Positions 12,923 to 13,710 of a stretch of DNA of 13,710 bases are shown here, one piece after another. A program made the translations under genes and the position numbers. The stretch spans positions 1 through 13,710 of the forward strand of contig VBAO01000073.1 in assembly GCA_005883865.1 (NCBI GenBank), written 5' to 3'. This DNA comes from Candidatus Segetimicrobium genomatis. Its GTDB lineage: Bacteria > Sysuimicrobiota > Sysuimicrobiia > Sysuimicrobiales > Segetimicrobiaceae. Within the stretch, counting starts at the first letter, position 1; each line of letters opens with the position of its first letter. The notes under the pieces were generated by a model. That model ran no database searches and was not told where the DNA came from. It saw only the letters and a list, made by a program, of their open reading frames with translations.

Positions 12923-13699
12923 GTGCTTCCCCGGCATAACCGTTCGTCGAGGCGGGCCCGCGGGGCCGCCGCCCCGACCCGATCGCCCCGGATCAAGGAT
13001 CTTCCAGCCGAGTTACGCCCCCGCGAGCGGATGCTCGCGGGAGGACCGGGGGCCCTCAGCGCCGCCGAGCTGGTTGCCGTGCTGCTTCGAACGGGCTCGC
13101 GGACGAGGAGCGCCCTGGAGGTGGCCACCGATCTGCTGTGCGCCCATGGCACCCTGGAGCGGCTCGCAGGGGCGAGCCCCGGCGAGTTGCGCCAGACCGG
13201 GGGGGTGGGGGAGGTCAAGGCGCTCCATCTCCTCGCCGCGTTCGAGCTTGGCCGGCGGCTCGGCGCCACACCCGCCCGGGTCCGGCCCGCGGTTCGCAGG
13301 CCGGCCGATGCCGCCGCCCTCGTCATGCCCGACCTGCGCTTTCGGGAGACCGAGTGCCTGTGGCTGCTCCTCCTGAATACCAAGAACGAGGTCCTGGATC
13401 GGATCGAGGTGTCTCGCGGAGGACTGGCCAGCTCTCCGGTGCACCCGCGGGAGGTGTTCAGGGCGGCGTTGCGGCATAGTGCCGCGGGGGTCATCCTGGT
13501 TCACAACCATCCCTCCGGGGACCCCATGCCCAGCCGGGCGGATCTGGCGATGACCGCCCGTCTGAGCCGGGCAGGGAGCGTAATGGGTATTCCTATCATT
13601 GATCACATCATCATCGGAGACGGGCGCTACGTCAGTCTCCGGGAGCGGGGCGCGCGGTTCGACCCGGTCCCTACGCGGGAGAGGAGTGTGGACACATGA
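12923..13699 (+). CDS. radC: RadC family JAB/MPN-domain protein
   Basis: RadC (UPF0758) proteins were named for a DNA-repair phenotype, but their role is unsettled. From GTG 12923 the product has 258 residues (family about 225-230). It has an N-terminal helix-hairpin-helix-like part beginning IKDLPAELRPRERM and GALSAAELVAVLLRTGS, then a C-terminal JAB1/MPN+ metalloprotease-like domain. The metal site is visible as HNHPSGDPMPSRAD: two His and an Asp eleven residues after the second His. The frame is open to ATG 12866, but those extra residues are low-complexity and cross a hairpin, so 12923 is preferred; neither start has a good Shine-Dalgarno, and the Arg/Ala-rich segment before IKDLP is longer than usual. 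The stop overlaps an ATG (ATGATG) that starts the next gene. Confidence 0.93.
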   Translation: MLPRHNRSSRRARGAAAPTRSPRIKDLPAELRPRERMLAGGPGALSAAELVAVLLRTGSRTRSALEVATDLLCAHGTLERLAGASPGELRQTGGVGEVKALHLLAAFELGRRLGATPARVRPAVRRPADAAALVMPDLRFRETECLWLLLLNTKNEVLDRIEVSRGGLASSPVHPREVFRAALRHSAAGVILVHNHPSGDPMPSRADLAMTARLSRAGSVMGIPIIDHIIIGDGRYVSLRERGARFDPVPTRERSVDT

Positions 13700-13710
13700 T
13701 GTTCAACGGG
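13696..13710 (+). CDS. Start of the next gene (partial, first five codons)
   Basis: ATGATGTTCAACGGG begins inside the radC stop (ACATGATG) and runs off the window; translation is MMFNG or MFNG. GAGAGGAGTG at 13680-13689 gives a good Shine-Dalgarno for either ATG. In many bacteria radC is followed by mreB, so this could be mreB, but five residues cannot show it. Confidence 0.4.

Overview
This is a very GC-rich bacterial window (roughly 70% GC by eye). Genes are packed almost without gaps, all on the + strand, with frequent GTG starts and many ATGA, GTGA or TAGGTG stop/start junctions that suggest translational coupling. It looks like an uncultivated, quinone-respiring bacterium. The small DUF4321 membrane protein next to radC is an arrangement familiar from Firmicutes and other Terrabacteria-like lineages, but the taxon cannot be fixed from this sequence. 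No gene-free stretch exceeds 300 bases. The largest gap (12058-12244, 187 bases) holds hairpins, a short tandem repeat and a likely promoter. I see no tRNA, rRNA, CRISPR array or transposase.

Region 1 (1-5775) is a cytochrome c maturation (Ccm, System I) operon: the tail of an unknown gene, then ccmA, ccmB, ccmC, ccmD (57 codons), ccmE, ccmF, a 41-residue one-helix protein and a 313-residue secreted, membrane-anchored protein of unknown function. It is a variant system. CcmE has Cys in a CxxxY motif instead of the classical heme-binding His. CcmC has Ser where E. coli CcmC has its second axial His. No ccmG or ccmH is present in the window.

Region 2 (5843-11009) is the most interesting part. 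It encodes an unusual Rieske/cytochrome b respiratory complex: a diheme cytochrome c lipoprotein, a Tat-type Rieske protein, an 8-helix cytochrome b that has lost both heme b_H ligands, two small membrane proteins, a second cytochrome b with all four heme ligands fused at its C terminus to a 2[4Fe-4S] ferredoxin, an MvhD/FlpD-like iron-sulfur protein, and a one-helix 45-residue protein. The layout suggests quinol chemistry on the outer side, with high-potential electrons going to Rieske and cytochrome c and a second path through the hemes to iron-sulfur clusters on the cytoplasmic side. That would make it a candidate quinone-based electron-bifurcating (or, in reverse, confurcating) complex. 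This is inference from sequence.

Region 3 (11011-13710) holds a long-chain polyprenyl diphosphate synthase (probably for the quinone side chain), a palindrome-rich intergenic region, tatA with its own likely promoter and a clear rho-independent terminator, a DUF4321 protein, radC, and the first codons of the next gene. The regions fit one theme. Ccm attaches heme to the cytochrome c, Tat exports the folded Rieske protein, and the prenyl synthase supplies the quinone that the complex would use.
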